Source of the DNA: a virus
IMG/VR virus record: IMGVR_UViG_3300035670_001438
Location: 1-20,779 of that record
Strand: one strand, 5' to 3'
DNA: 20,779 bases
Below, piece by piece: positions 7,120 to 15,246 of this stretch (position 1 is the stretch's first letter; the number at the start of each line of letters is the position of its first letter). The position numbers and the translations under genes are program-made. The notes under the pieces are model-generated. The model was not told the origin of the DNA and searched no databases. It was given only the letters and a program-made list of their open reading frames with translations.

Positions 7120-7282
7120 TTGATTCTTCTGGTGTTTCTGGTGTTAATAATTGCGATGCGATTTCGACTTTCTTAACATCTAATGCATCTGAAACTTTTG
7201 ATGCAATTGCGTCATTAAAGGCAGCTTGAAATGCTTCTTTATCACCAGCAATTGCAGCACTAACTAAATCTACATTTTCCAT
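7037..7282 (-). CDS. 67: Prohead core protein gp67
   Basis: 81 residues from ATG 7282; T4 gp67 is 80. It is a small core component needed for correct head shape. The first half is helical with DLVSAAIAGDKEAFQAAF and the conserved-looking segment ASKVSDALDVKKVEIASQLL, matching the pattern of T4 gp67 (NDLVAARKLFAEAM, then EEKIAIARNFL). The second half is Glu/Ser/Thr-rich and acidic, as in T4. I chose ATG 7282 instead of the in-frame TTG at 7294: that TTG overlaps the GGAG ribosome-binding site (minus strand TTGGAGATAATTATG), and a late-promoter motif lies just upstream. Confidence 0.82.
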   Translation of the reverse strand: MENVDLVSAAIAGDKEAFQAAFNDAIASKVSDALDVKKVEIASQLLTPETPEESNELETVEAEVGGSAESAEADTSVATEE

Positions 7283-7297
7283 AATTATCTCCAATTA

Positions 7298-8914
7298 TTA
7301 TTTAGTAATTTGTGCACTAAATGCACTATTGAGATCTTGTTGTGGTAATGCTTCTGGTGCTTGAGTTTGCATTGGCAATGATTGTTGCATTTGCATATTT
7401 CCAGAAGGCAAAACACCACCGCTTTGATCAGACAACTCACTCTGCTCTTCTTCAATTTCTTTTTGCATTTTCTCGATACCATCTTCATCAAATTGAAGTA
7501 CGTGCTTCTTGACCCATGCTCGAGAAAAATATGTTCCAACATATGGATCGATCTGATTCATCAATTGCAATCTAGAAGCCATCAATTCAGCTTCTTTTAA
7601 TTCCATAAAGTTATTATCTTTTAGGAAGTCATAATGAATAGTTTCTTTTAATTGTTTCCATTCATCGATAGAACAAATGCCTTTTAATGCAAGCTGGCGT
7701 TCCATCAACTCATCAAACAAAATACTAAATTTTGTTCTCAAACGACTGATGAATTTACTAAACTTCAATTCATCACGCGTGATTTCTGTTGAACGACCAA
7801 GTGTAAATCCGCTTTGTGATTCTAAACGAGAAACTGGAACGTTTAATGATTTGTATAGTTTTGATTCGAAATATTTAACGTCAGCCATTTCGCCAAGATT
7901 TTGTCCTGATGGTAACGTTGTGATTTCTGTTGATTTACCTTCACCGCGACGTGGAATCCAAAAGTCTTCCATCATTGACATAAATTTACGATCGTCTTTA
8001 ACTTCGCCAGTTGCTGAGTCATAGACAACTTTGTTTCTAAATTTCGTCATAATATCGCGCAAGTATTGCTCAGATTTAATTTTAGGCATATTGCCAACAT
8101 CGATGTAGAACACACGACGTTCTGGAGCACGACTTAAACGATAGATTACAATAGCGTCCTCAACCATTCGGAGCTGGTTGAGGGGCTTTATCGCTTTGTG
8201 AAGGTACGATAAGACCATTTGTCTCTTCGGATCCATTAGACCAGAGTTAACATTAACAATTGCATCAGCAGCAATTTTAACACCAGAGTCAGATGAAGAA
8301 GATATTAGTGTTTGACCTTGAGAAGTTGCCTTCTCATTGTAAATGTAGAATTCTTGAGTTCCCGTTACAACTTCGATGCCAGTTCTTGGATCTTTTTTCT
8401 TGACAACGTTGCGAACTTTTTTGATCTTTCTTGGATCGATGTATACCAATTCTTGAATTCCAAGTTTTGGTTGCTTTTCGTCAATTAACACTTGATAGAA
8501 TAATCTTCCGTCAATATACCAATTACGAAAAACTTCTTGACCAAAATTTGAGAAATCTAGTAAACGAAGAACATTTTGGAATTCTTCGCGGATCATTTCT
8601 TTAATTTTATCTGGCTGTTCAATGTCGTCTAAGATAATAGTGACAGACTTACCAGCTGTATCGTGAACAACAGTTTCATTAACAATATCATCAATTGCTG
8701 ATTCTAATTCTGGTTGCATCGACATCTCACGATATCGAGAAACTAAATCATTTTCGTTTTTGAAACTGGCTTCTAGATCTAGATATGTGCCAAAGTAACC
8801 GCCAGCAGTAACGGTAATTGCGCCATCGTCATTAACAGGAGCAGTAATTTGAGGTTGTAATTGAACCTCAGGTGCTTTCCTAATTAATTCCCAGCCGAAA
8901 AGATTAATTGCCAT
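7298..8914 (-). CDS. 20: Portal vertex protein gp20
   Basis: 538 residues; T4 gp20 is 524. A dodecamer forms the DNA entry channel and starts prohead assembly. Hallmarks are RYREMSMQPELESAIDDIVNE (residues about 60-80), FSNFGQEVFRNWYIDGRLFYQ, ELVYIDPRKIKKVR, the LSYLHKAIKPLNQLRMVEDA helix, YRLSRAPERRVFYIDVGNMPK, LESQSGFTLGRSTEITRDELKF, and a Gln/Ser/Pro-rich C-terminal tail after about 490. The gene follows a G/C hairpin after gp19. The ribosome-binding site is GGAG, 7 bp before the ATG. No clear late promoter is seen just upstream, so expression may depend on read-through from 18/19. Confidence 0.97.
   Translation of the reverse strand: MAINLFGWELIRKAPEVQLQPQITAPVNDDGAITVTAGGYFGTYLDLEASFKNENDLVSRYREMSMQPELESAIDDIVNETVVHDTAGKSVTIILDDIEQPDKIKEMIREEFQNVLRLLDFSNFGQEVFRNWYIDGRLFYQVLIDEKQPKLGIQELVYIDPRKIKKVRNVVKKKDPRTGIEVVTGTQEFYIYNEKATSQGQTLISSSSDSGVKIAADAIVNVNSGLMDPKRQMVLSYLHKAIKPLNQLRMVEDAIVIYRLSRAPERRVFYIDVGNMPKIKSEQYLRDIMTKFRNKVVYDSATGEVKDDRKFMSMMEDFWIPRRGEGKSTEITTLPSGQNLGEMADVKYFESKLYKSLNVPVSRLESQSGFTLGRSTEITRDELKFSKFISRLRTKFSILFDELMERQLALKGICSIDEWKQLKETIHYDFLKDNNFMELKEAELMASRLQLMNQIDPYVGTYFSRAWVKKHVLQFDEDGIEKMQKEIEEEQSELSDQSGGVLPSGNMQMQQSLPMQTQAPEALPQQDLNSAFSAQITK
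7299..7306 (-). promoter_or_regulatory. Late promoter motif ACTAAATA upstream of gene 67
   Basis: The minus-strand ACTAAATA ends inside the gp20 stop codon (TAA 7300-7298) and lies 16 bp before the gp67 ATG, leaving a very short leader that contains GGAG. The same octamer precedes genes 13 and 18. It probably drives 67 through 21. Confidence 0.65.
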
Positions 8915-8936
8915 GCATTAGCTCCATAATATAGAT

Positions 8937-8956
8937 GGGGGGAGAAAACTCCCCCC
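8937..8956 (-). terminator. G/C hairpin between 19 and 20, without a T-tract
   Basis: A perfect 8-bp stem (GGGGGGAG / CTCCCCCC) with a 4-base loop, 11 bp after the gp19 stop. The arms resemble those of the terminator after gp23, but the minus strand continues ATCTATATT and not a T run. It may be an attenuator, an mRNA 3'-end stabiliser or a processing site. Full termination is doubtful because gene 20 has no obvious promoter. Confidence 0.6.
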
Positions 8957-8967
8957 AACCAAGGCTA

Positions 8968-9555
8968 TTAGCCTACTAGTCCAAGACCAGCAGCAACTGC
9001 GCTCGCGCCACCTGCAACTTCTCTGTCATTTGCTAACCAGTATTGATACTGGAAGGTTACAGAGAATTCTTCGATGGTGTCGTTTGAACCCCAATCAAGT
9101 TCAATTGGTGACAAATCGATTGGAAACATTCCAACAAATTTGTATGACTTGATTGGTGATCCACCAGCCTTTGAGTACTGGAACACTTGAGCATCAGAAG
9201 CATATTGCTGAGATGTTAATGCTCTACGAAGATTCGTTTCATTATCATTAATGCCGCGAATCCAAGATTCCATTGCATTACGGATAACGAAGTCTTCATC
9301 GTTAATAATTGTTACTGTCCAATCAGCAAAAGTACGATTGCCAGCAACTTTAACTTCACGACCGAAGTAGTTTACTGGAACTGAACCTAATGTTGATCCA
9401 GGCAATTGAGCAGTTTTAACCATAAAAGATGATTTTACAGTTGCGGTAGAGCGACCCTGAACATATGAAGGAAAGTTTAGTCTTACTTCAAATAAATTAG
9501 GGCGAGCACCGTCACCTGTTAGCTGCTGACGAAATTGATTTACATTAAAAGCCAT
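8968..9555 (-). CDS. 19: Tail tube protein gp19
   Basis: 195 residues; T4 gp19 is 163. Hexameric rings of this protein form the inner tube that the contracting sheath drives through the envelope. Family features are FEVRLNFP near the N-terminus, FMVKTAQLPGSTLG (residues 44-57), YFGREVKVAGNRTFADWTVT, DEDFVIRNAMESWIRGI (86-102), the FVGMFPIDLSPIELDW strand, and the C-terminal FSVTFQYQYW. It follows the sheath gene 18, as in T4. It has CAGGAG 6 bp upstream and a late-promoter motif at the gp18 stop. The Ala/Gly-rich last 15 residues are probably flexible. Confidence 0.96.
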   Translation of the reverse strand: MAFNVNQFRQQLTGDGARPNLFEVRLNFPSYVQGRSTATVKSSFMVKTAQLPGSTLGSVPVNYFGREVKVAGNRTFADWTVTIINDEDFVIRNAMESWIRGINDNETNLRRALTSQQYASDAQVFQYSKAGGSPIKSYKFVGMFPIDLSPIELDWGSNDTIEEFSVTFQYQYWLANDREVAGGASAVAAGLGLVG

Positions 9556-9580
9556 TGTTTTCTCCTGACTTTATCTAGTC

Positions 9581-9588
9581 TATTTATT
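9581..9588 (-). promoter_or_regulatory. Late promoter motif AATAAATA upstream of gene 19
   Basis: The minus-strand AATAAATA differs from TATAAATA at one base. Its first two bases belong to the gp18 stop codon, and it lies 25 bp before the gp19 ATG. It fits high expression of the abundant tube protein. Confidence 0.65.
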
Positions 9589-11278
9589 AGAAGCGACCAA
9601 CGATTTCGTCGAAGGCGACGCCAGTGCGAACAGCGACAAAGTTCAACTGGATATAGTTGATGCTTCTTGCTGGCTTAATGTAGATATCGCCAACAAACTC
9701 ATTACGGTCAATAACTTCTGGAGTATTGTTTGTTTCGTCACAAACAACACGGAAGTCATAGATACCGCGACGACCTTGGACCAAGCGAAGGAATGGCTCA
9801 ACTAGATTCACGAACTGAGCTCTTGTAAATTCATCATTGAATTCGAAGAGGCTGGCGCGTGATGCACGAGCAATTGCCTTCTCAAGAACAATAAACAAGC
9901 GACGAACGTTGATACGGTCGAATGCGCTTGGCTTTGCTTGCATCGTCTTATCGCCGAAGAGAACAGTGCCCTCTCCAGGGAACGATACAACTGGGTTTAC
10001 ACCAGCCTTGTACAATGTATCGCGCTGTGTTTGATTTGGGTTAAATGCTAGTTTAATGACATTCTTCAATTGACCGCGATTAAATCCAGCTGGTGAGAAC
10101 CATGGATCGCGATCTTGGTCTGTACGAGCGCAGAGACCAGCAACGTCACCATTACACGGAATCCAACGGTAAATATCGTTGTACTTATCGTACTGATACT
10201 TCCAGTTGCTATCCATCACAGCATATGACGTTGATGTCAATGCATTACGGAAGTTCGTGATTGCAGTTACAGGATCTGCAGACTGCACATTTGCTAACGT
10301 TGGTGATACGAATGCAACGCAGTCTTTACGAGAAATAGCAAGACCAGTTACATAAGAAACTAGTGTTGCATCTGCGTTACCAGTCATAATTAAACTGATA
10401 TCAACATTTTCTGATGAAGCAAATTGTCCATATGCAGTTTGAACGTTACCAGTGCTTGGTGCTTCATCTGTACCGCGAATAAAGCTGATGCCGTTAAGAT
10501 TTTCACCATCGAATGCATGTGTTGAATTAGCGGCAACACCCCATGTGGCGCTGTTTTGACCCATGGCATAAACGTAGCGAGAATTGACATATAGAACATC
10601 GCGATAGTAGATTGATTCGCCACTTTCGCCTTTAGCATTAGATGCTTTAGAAACATTTGGGAATCTTTCTAGAACAGTGTTTGGTGTTCCTGAAATCAAA
10701 CCGTCTTCATCGACAACTGCAATATGCATTTCGTCATTAGCGTCAGATTTATGGTTTGCAGCAACCCAAGTTGAAGTTCCTGGAGCAGCATCGAAGTATG
10801 GAGCATATGCCCAACTTGTAAATGCTGTGGCGTTTGCGTTTGCGCAAACAGCAATTTTCAATGAGTTTCCAAGAGATCCAGGATATCTTGCGGCAAAGGC
10901 AACATACTGATCAGATGCTGTGAAGTATGATTGGAAGTAGTGATCTTCGCTTCTAACCTTAACGTTACTTTCATATGTTGCAGTAGAAACGTTTAGTGCA
11001 ATTGCAGTGTTTAGATTACCTGAATCTGCACGAGAGACGAACAAACTATTGCTGTATGATAGAAAGTTTGCTGCAGTGAAGAAGGTTAATGCTGTAATTG
11101 AGTCTGGTTTCCCGTAAACCTCAACAAGTTGATCTTCTGAAGAAACTTGACGGATTAGGTCGACTGGACCCCATTGGAATGCGCCACCGATGGCGCCAGT
11201 AGATGTTGAAACTGATGGGACAACCGTTGTTGTGTCAATTTCAGATACATTCACGCCTGGAGATACTTGAAAAGCCAT
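9587..11278 (-). CDS. 18: Tail sheath protein gp18
   Basis: 563 residues; T4 gp18 is 659. It is the contractile sheath subunit. The N-terminus is characteristic (QVSPGVNVSEID, then STSTGAIGGAFQWGPVD), followed by DQLVEVYGKP and AANFLSYSNSLFVSRA. The C-terminal conserved domain includes KAGVNPVVSFPGEGTVLFGDKT, NVRRLFIVLEKAIARASR, FVNLVEPFLRLVQGRRGIYDF and IYIKPARSINYIQLNFVAVRTG. The middle, surface-exposed part (about residues 100-290) is more variable and shorter than in T4. The start is backed by CAGGAG 7 bp upstream and a late promoter 39 bp upstream. Confidence 0.97.
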   Translation of the reverse strand: MAFQVSPGVNVSEIDTTTVVPSVSTSTGAIGGAFQWGPVDLIRQVSSEDQLVEVYGKPDSITALTFFTAANFLSYSNSLFVSRADSGNLNTAIALNVSTATYESNVKVRSEDHYFQSYFTASDQYVAFAARYPGSLGNSLKIAVCANANATAFTSWAYAPYFDAAPGTSTWVAANHKSDANDEMHIAVVDEDGLISGTPNTVLERFPNVSKASNAKGESGESIYYRDVLYVNSRYVYAMGQNSATWGVAANSTHAFDGENLNGISFIRGTDEAPSTGNVQTAYGQFASSENVDISLIMTGNADATLVSYVTGLAISRKDCVAFVSPTLANVQSADPVTAITNFRNALTSTSYAVMDSNWKYQYDKYNDIYRWIPCNGDVAGLCARTDQDRDPWFSPAGFNRGQLKNVIKLAFNPNQTQRDTLYKAGVNPVVSFPGEGTVLFGDKTMQAKPSAFDRINVRRLFIVLEKAIARASRASLFEFNDEFTRAQFVNLVEPFLRLVQGRRGIYDFRVVCDETNNTPEVIDRNEFVGDIYIKPARSINYIQLNFVAVRTGVAFDEIVGRF

Positions 11279-11317
11279 GTTTTTGCTCCTGTTTTGGAGA
11301 TAAAGAAACTTACTAGT

Positions 11318-11325
11318 TATTTAGT
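11318..11325 (-). promoter_or_regulatory. Late promoter motif ACTAAATA upstream of gene 18
   Basis: ACTAAATA on the minus strand, in the 59-bp gap between the gp17 stop and the gp18 ATG, followed by a leader with CAGGAG. It is the same octamer as before 13 and 67. Confidence 0.7.
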
Positions 11326-11337
11326 ATTTTGATGTTT

Positions 11338-12972
11338 TTAACGCTGCACAACGTCCCAAAGTGCTCCATCTGCAACAAATCGATGATCTGGATCATCTAC
11401 ATCGACGTGTCCACCCAAGAAAGTTGGTAAGGATTCTTCTTCGATTTGTTTCATTTGCTCTTCGTGTAGTTTCTTTTTAATATCAGTATTAGTCAATTCG
11501 GCAAAAAATGTTTGATTTGTCATCCATCCAAACAAAACTAGAGTCATAACTAGATCATCATGACTACCCTCTTCAGCCTCAAAACTGGAACCTTTTGAGA
11601 TAAATGTAGAAAGTTCTGAAATTGTATCAAAATCTTGGACTATCAACTTTTGACCTTCAATTAAATTTTTCATTAAAGAACAGCCAAGACGCTTTACCGA
11701 TTTGGTTGTTCGAATACCACGTTGAGATTTATTGCCATATCCCCATGTTAGAACTATCTTTTTCTGCATTTCTACTGTAGAAAGTATATTTTCATATTCA
11801 TAATCTTCGAATAGAGAATCAACAATTTGCTGTCCATTATCATTAATTTCGACGAGAGCATATGCTTGATTATAATAGTCACACACACGTTTTATAATCG
11901 AAGGATATACTAATGGGCTTATATTATTATCTTTATATGTACAAACCTGGCGATAAGGAATACTAGAAACATCCATAACGCTGAATGCAGAGTAATCTAA
12001 CCCCTTACCTCTAGATGTATCGACAATAACTGTGTATGTGTGCTCTGGAATTGGTGCTTGGTAGATTCGGATTCCATTTTCACTTAGATGTGCAGGTTTA
12101 ACGAACGCAAGAGATTTAAGCGCAGCAGCAGAAAGTAGAGTTCCTGATGAACCCATAAATTCGCATTCCATTTCTTGAAGGAATTTTTGCTCACCAAGAA
12201 CACGACGCTGTTCATCTGCCCATTGCTGAGTTCTTCCTGGAACCTGACGCCAGTTAGCCTCAACGTGTGTGAATCCATTTTGACCTTCAACTGCCTCAGT
12301 CCACATTCTATAGAAGTGATTCATACCGTTTGGCGTTGAAGAGATTAAAATCTTCGAAGTTGTACCAGAAGAAATCGTAGGATAAACGGATGTGAAGAAT
12401 TCTTCAGCAATGTTACTCGGTACAAATGCAAACTCGTCAAGATACAGTAATGAGATAGAGAAACCACGAATCGCACTTGATGCTGTTGAATTGGCAAGAA
12501 CACGGCAACCGTTTTCTAATTCAATATCGCCTTTGTTCCAAACTTTAACACCCTGCTGAATCCACATTGGCAATGCTTCATATGCCAATTTAATACGAGC
12601 AAGAATTTCTCTAGATGTACTGGCTTTGTTTGCAAGGATGGCAACTGTTTTGTCTTGATTAAAAAGAATGTACCAAAGGATATAGCCAACAATAATTGTA
12701 GTCTTACCAACCTGACGACCCGCCTTTACGATTACACGACGATTCTCATTAATATCAGTGACAACTTGTTTCTGGAAAGGATACAGTTCGATTTGAACAA
12801 AACCTTTATCAAGTGTAATGATCTTGACATAATTCTCAATAAAATATGTTGGATCTTGCGAGCACTTGAAGAACTCACGGACTTGATCTTCCGTGAGATT
12901 CATCGCCATATTCACTCGCTTTAACTTGGGATTGCCAAGATAATGTTTTAGTTTAGCCGCTATTGGATTCAT
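11338..12972 (-). CDS. 17: Large terminase subunit gp17 (packaging ATPase-nuclease)
   Basis: 544 residues; T4 gp17 is 610, with a longer N-terminus. The packaging motor cuts concatemeric DNA and pumps it through the portal. ATPase motifs are Walker A AGRQVGKTT (residues 84-92), Walker B LLYLDE (175-180) and the coupling SSTPNGMNHFY (211-221). RNase-H-type nuclease motifs are VIVDTSRGKGLDYSAF with Asp318, ALVEINDNGQQIVDSL, and EEGSHDDLVMTLVLFGW. The start YLGNPKLKRVNMAM (11-24) aligns with the T4 segment YMGLPNLKRANI, so ATG 12972 is credible even though it lies 20 bp inside gene 16; nested 16/17 starts also occur in T4. Confidence 0.98.
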   Translation of the reverse strand: MNPIAAKLKHYLGNPKLKRVNMAMNLTEDQVREFFKCSQDPTYFIENYVKIITLDKGFVQIELYPFQKQVVTDINENRRVIVKAGRQVGKTTIIVGYILWYILFNQDKTVAILANKASTSREILARIKLAYEALPMWIQQGVKVWNKGDIELENGCRVLANSTASSAIRGFSISLLYLDEFAFVPSNIAEEFFTSVYPTISSGTTSKILISSTPNGMNHFYRMWTEAVEGQNGFTHVEANWRQVPGRTQQWADEQRRVLGEQKFLQEMECEFMGSSGTLLSAAALKSLAFVKPAHLSENGIRIYQAPIPEHTYTVIVDTSRGKGLDYSAFSVMDVSSIPYRQVCTYKDNNISPLVYPSIIKRVCDYYNQAYALVEINDNGQQIVDSLFEDYEYENILSTVEMQKKIVLTWGYGNKSQRGIRTTKSVKRLGCSLMKNLIEGQKLIVQDFDTISELSTFISKGSSFEAEEGSHDDLVMTLVLFGWMTNQTFFAELTNTDIKKKLHEEQMKQIEEESLPTFLGGHVDVDDPDHRFVADGALWDVVQR

Positions 12973-13369
12973 TCTTTAATTGTCGCAATAACTCAGCAGT
13001 GCTTCCAACGAATACTGCCTTGTCCACTGAAATATTTTGTTGAGTTGGTTGTTCAGGACCATTCAATTCTTTTTGTTGTTTCTGTAAGATCATCAACTTC
13101 TCTGTAACGTCAGAGAGATTCTTGATCATGTTTGCTGCTACTTCATACGCTCTTGGATGTTGCGATTCTCTCGCCACTTCAAGAATGCCGTCCAAAGCCT
13201 CATTACCTTTTTCGATAAGATTGTAATAATTAGCACGAGAATAGTCAGCGTCAGGATTATCAGCTGATCTGTCTGGCTCATGAATAGTAACACTTTTATT
13301 GTCCTCAGTTACAACAGGAATATAATCAGTGTTCAAAATCGATGCTAAATTTTTATCTACTTCACTCAT
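12953..13369 (-). CDS. 16: Small terminase subunit gp16
   Basis: 138 residues; T4 gp16 is 164. It regulates gp17 and recognises DNA to be packaged. The predicted central helical pair (ANYYNLIEKGNEALDGILEV, then YEVAANMIKNLSDVTEKLMILQKQQKEL, about residues 46-104) fits the oligomerising coiled coil of the family. The acidic N-terminus and polar C-terminus (VFVGSTAELLRQLKN) are also typical. Identification rests on this architecture plus its place immediately before 17. The start overlaps the gp15 stop as ATGA (13366-13369), and its 3' end overlaps the gp17 start by 20 bp. Confidence 0.85.
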   Translation of the reverse strand: MSEVDKNLASILNTDYIPVVTEDNKSVTIHEPDRSADNPDADYSRANYYNLIEKGNEALDGILEVARESQHPRAYEVAANMIKNLSDVTEKLMILQKQQKELNGPEQPTQQNISVDKAVFVGSTAELLRQLKNESNSG

Positions 13370-14376
13370 GTTATATCAGGAAATTCTTCCAATGTAGTAT
13401 CGAATCCAAATGCTGTGTTAACGTTTGCAGTATTTGGATTTGGGGTAACAGTGAGTTTTGTTAATTGTCCTGTTACTTCTGATGTTGAAATTAAATTGTA
13501 TGCAGCATTTGTAACAGCACCAAATACAAATCTTCCTGTTTGGAATATTCCTTTTGTGTCAACAACAACTAGCGTATTTGTTGAAGCATTCCATGATTGT
13601 ACAAATGCTGTTGCATTCGCTGAAAGTGCAGACCTACCTTCATAAACTAACTCATTGACCTTATAGTTGCCAGTTCCGCCAGAACCTGTGGCAGTATTAA
13701 CTGTGAACGATCTCAATTCTGATGATTGATATGTGCTATCGTAAGTATTTGCTGTCACTTTTCTGATAATATCTGTGTTTGATACTGGACCATACATAAA
13801 ACCTTTCATTGTAAACGTCAAGGTCCATATGATCATTCTTGTTGTATCAGGGCTTCCTTCTGCATCAACAGAAGAGTTAATCGATTGAAGCACAACTGGT
13901 AAATCAACATTTTGCCCTAATCCAAGAACATCTCCCGTTAAAGTCAAGTCTGGATTAAAATATGGCAAAATTTGTTCGACAATTTGAGTTCCGTCTTCAA
14001 CGTTACGAACATATATGCTCAAACTAAAATCAAAATTATATGGAACAGCTCTAAATGATTTTATAGTGCTTGCATCACTAGGTAAAAACGTTTGATTAAA
14101 GTTACTAATTTTTCGTAATGGATCATAAGAAATTGCATCTAGTTCAAAACTCATTCGTGGTAGAGTTATTTGAACAGTACGGTCTAAATTTGAATCTTGA
14201 ATAATTCGATTATAGAATTTTTCTTTTTGTGCATATGATAGTGGCACTGTTATTCTTTCAATTTCTGCAGTACCTGCTTTGTTATATCTGACCAATTTAA
14301 TGTCATTAAAAATGGTGCCGAATGCCACGACCATCTTACGAATTGTTCTATGATAAAAATGTGATCTAGAAAGCAT
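13366..14376 (-). CDS. 15: Tail sheath stabiliser / tail terminator gp15 with extra C-terminal domain
   Basis: 336 residues; T4 gp15 is 272. The protein caps the tail and joins it to the neck. It matches T4 gp15 along its first 200 residues: FYHRTIRKMVVAFGTIFNDI (7-26) against FYNSSFRRYATLMGDLFSNI, then ITVPLSYAQKEKFYNR, ITLPRMSFELDAISY, IVEQILPYFNPDLT (132-145) and IIWTLTFTMKGFMYGPV (182-198). Residues about 233-302 form an added domain also found in gp14 here: GGTGNYKVNELVYEG, then ATAFVQSWNASTNTL and DTKGIF. The start codon overlaps the gp14 stop (TAATG, 14374-14378). Confidence 0.94.
   Translation of the reverse strand: MLSRSHFYHRTIRKMVVAFGTIFNDIKLVRYNKAGTAEIERITVPLSYAQKEKFYNRIIQDSNLDRTVQITLPRMSFELDAISYDPLRKISNFNQTFLPSDASTIKSFRAVPYNFDFSLSIYVRNVEDGTQIVEQILPYFNPDLTLTGDVLGLGQNVDLPVVLQSINSSVDAEGSPDTTRMIIWTLTFTMKGFMYGPVSNTDIIRKVTANTYDSTYQSSELRSFTVNTATGSGGTGNYKVNELVYEGRSALSANATAFVQSWNASTNTLVVVDTKGIFQTGRFVFGAVTNAAYNLISTSEVTGQLTKLTVTPNPNTANVNTAFGFDTTLEEFPDIT
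13471..13680 (-). other. Small beta-rich domain in gp15, homologous to one in gp14
   Basis: Residues 233-302 of gp15 (GGTGNYKVNELVYEG, ATAFVQSWNASTNTL, DTKGIF, GAVTNAAYNLIS) align with gp14 residues 189-256. T4 gp15 is 64 residues shorter than this protein, close to the size of the module. Confidence 0.75.
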
Positions 14377-15245
14377 TATGGCTCACCAAATGGATTTGTT
14401 TCTGTAAAATCTAAGAAATTGTCACCCTCAGTTTCAATTCTAACGTTATCATCATAATCATTAGAAGAATCTTCTTGAACGTTTCCACTGACTAAAGTCC
14501 AAGATGCATTACTTGATGCTCCAGTTATTGTTGTATTATTTGCAAATATTCCCTTTGCATTCCTAATTTTAAGTTTTCTTGTAACTTTATCCCAAGAAGA
14601 AACATAACCAAATGCTGTTGCAACTGACACATTTGCCCCTTGGAACACTTTTTCGTTTAATGTGAAGGTGCCTGTTCCACCTGCAGTGAGAGAATATTCA
14701 ACGTTGAATGCAGTTTTATTCCCAAGGTCATCAATTTCAGTTGTTCCAGTATTGAACAATTCTCCATTATACTTAAACGCTTCAATACTCAATCCAAACA
14801 TGTATGGTTGAACTTTACCTGCTTGGAAAAAATTCTTTTCTTCTTCAACAAATTTAATTTCCATTAATTTTTGTTGAACTGGTAACCAAATTAAGTCACC
14901 CTCTTTCGGAACAACTTCTCCAGAAATAGGAGTGACGTATCGATTGAATGACCTTCTAGCAACTGCTAATTTTGCAGACTTTTGAATCTCTAAACCAAAC
15001 TTAGAGAAAAATTCTTGATTGCCTTCAAAGTCTTGGAATGATTCCATGTAAACTTCAATCTTAATTGCATCATTAAATGTTTTGACAGGATCATCTCCGA
15101 ATAGTTCATCGGTAGATGACTGCGATGCTCTTGGGAGATAGTATACATCGATGCCATGATTTTTAATTGATTCGATAATCAAATCTTCAATTAAAAATTG
15201 CTCAGATGTTGCTTTCTGGTTGTTGAAATAGACACTAGTTGCCAT
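14376..15245 (-). CDS. 14: Neck protein gp14 with extra C-terminal domain
   Basis: 289 residues; T4 gp14 is 256. It is a neck component that closes the filled head and binds the tail. Family pattern: an early YFNNQKATSEQFLIEDLIIESIKNHGIDVYY start (YLPR at 36-39), an IEVYMESFQDFEGNQEFFSKFG block (63-84), LAVARRSFNRYV, GDLIWLPVQQKLMEIKFVEE and FFQAGKVQPYMFGLSIEAFKYNGE. Residues about 189-256 hold a GGTGTFTLNEKVFQG ... ATAFGYVSSW ... AKGIF domain homologous to one in gp15. The end is acidic. It starts one base after the gp13 stop, so it is probably coupled. Confidence 0.93.
   Translation of the reverse strand: MATSVYFNNQKATSEQFLIEDLIIESIKNHGIDVYYLPRASQSSTDELFGDDPVKTFNDAIKIEVYMESFQDFEGNQEFFSKFGLEIQKSAKLAVARRSFNRYVTPISGEVVPKEGDLIWLPVQQKLMEIKFVEEEKNFFQAGKVQPYMFGLSIEAFKYNGELFNTGTTEIDDLGNKTAFNVEYSLTAGGTGTFTLNEKVFQGANVSVATAFGYVSSWDKVTRKLKIRNAKGIFANNTTITGASSNASWTLVSGNVQEDSSNDYDDNVRIETEGDNFLDFTETNPFGEP
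14478..14681 (-). other. Small beta-rich domain in gp14, homologous to one in gp15
   Basis: Residues 189-256 of gp14 follow the pattern GGTG-x4-NE-x-V-x2-G ... ATAF ... SW-x3-T-x2-L ... KGIF ... GA-x2-NA-x3-L. The same pattern occurs in gp15 at 13471-13680, which points to a duplicated or independently inserted module. Confidence 0.75.
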
Positions 15246-15246
15246 T

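Noticed and set aside
7283-7294. Longer gp67 starting at TTG 7294
   Set aside because: The extra codons coincide with the GGAG ribosome-binding site for ATG 7282, and the length from 7282 matches T4 gp67.
7285-7542. Second minus-strand open frame (85 codons) inside the 3' end of gp20
   Set aside because: It is in an alternative frame of the well-supported portal gene, has a basic/cysteine-rich implausible composition and no start signal.
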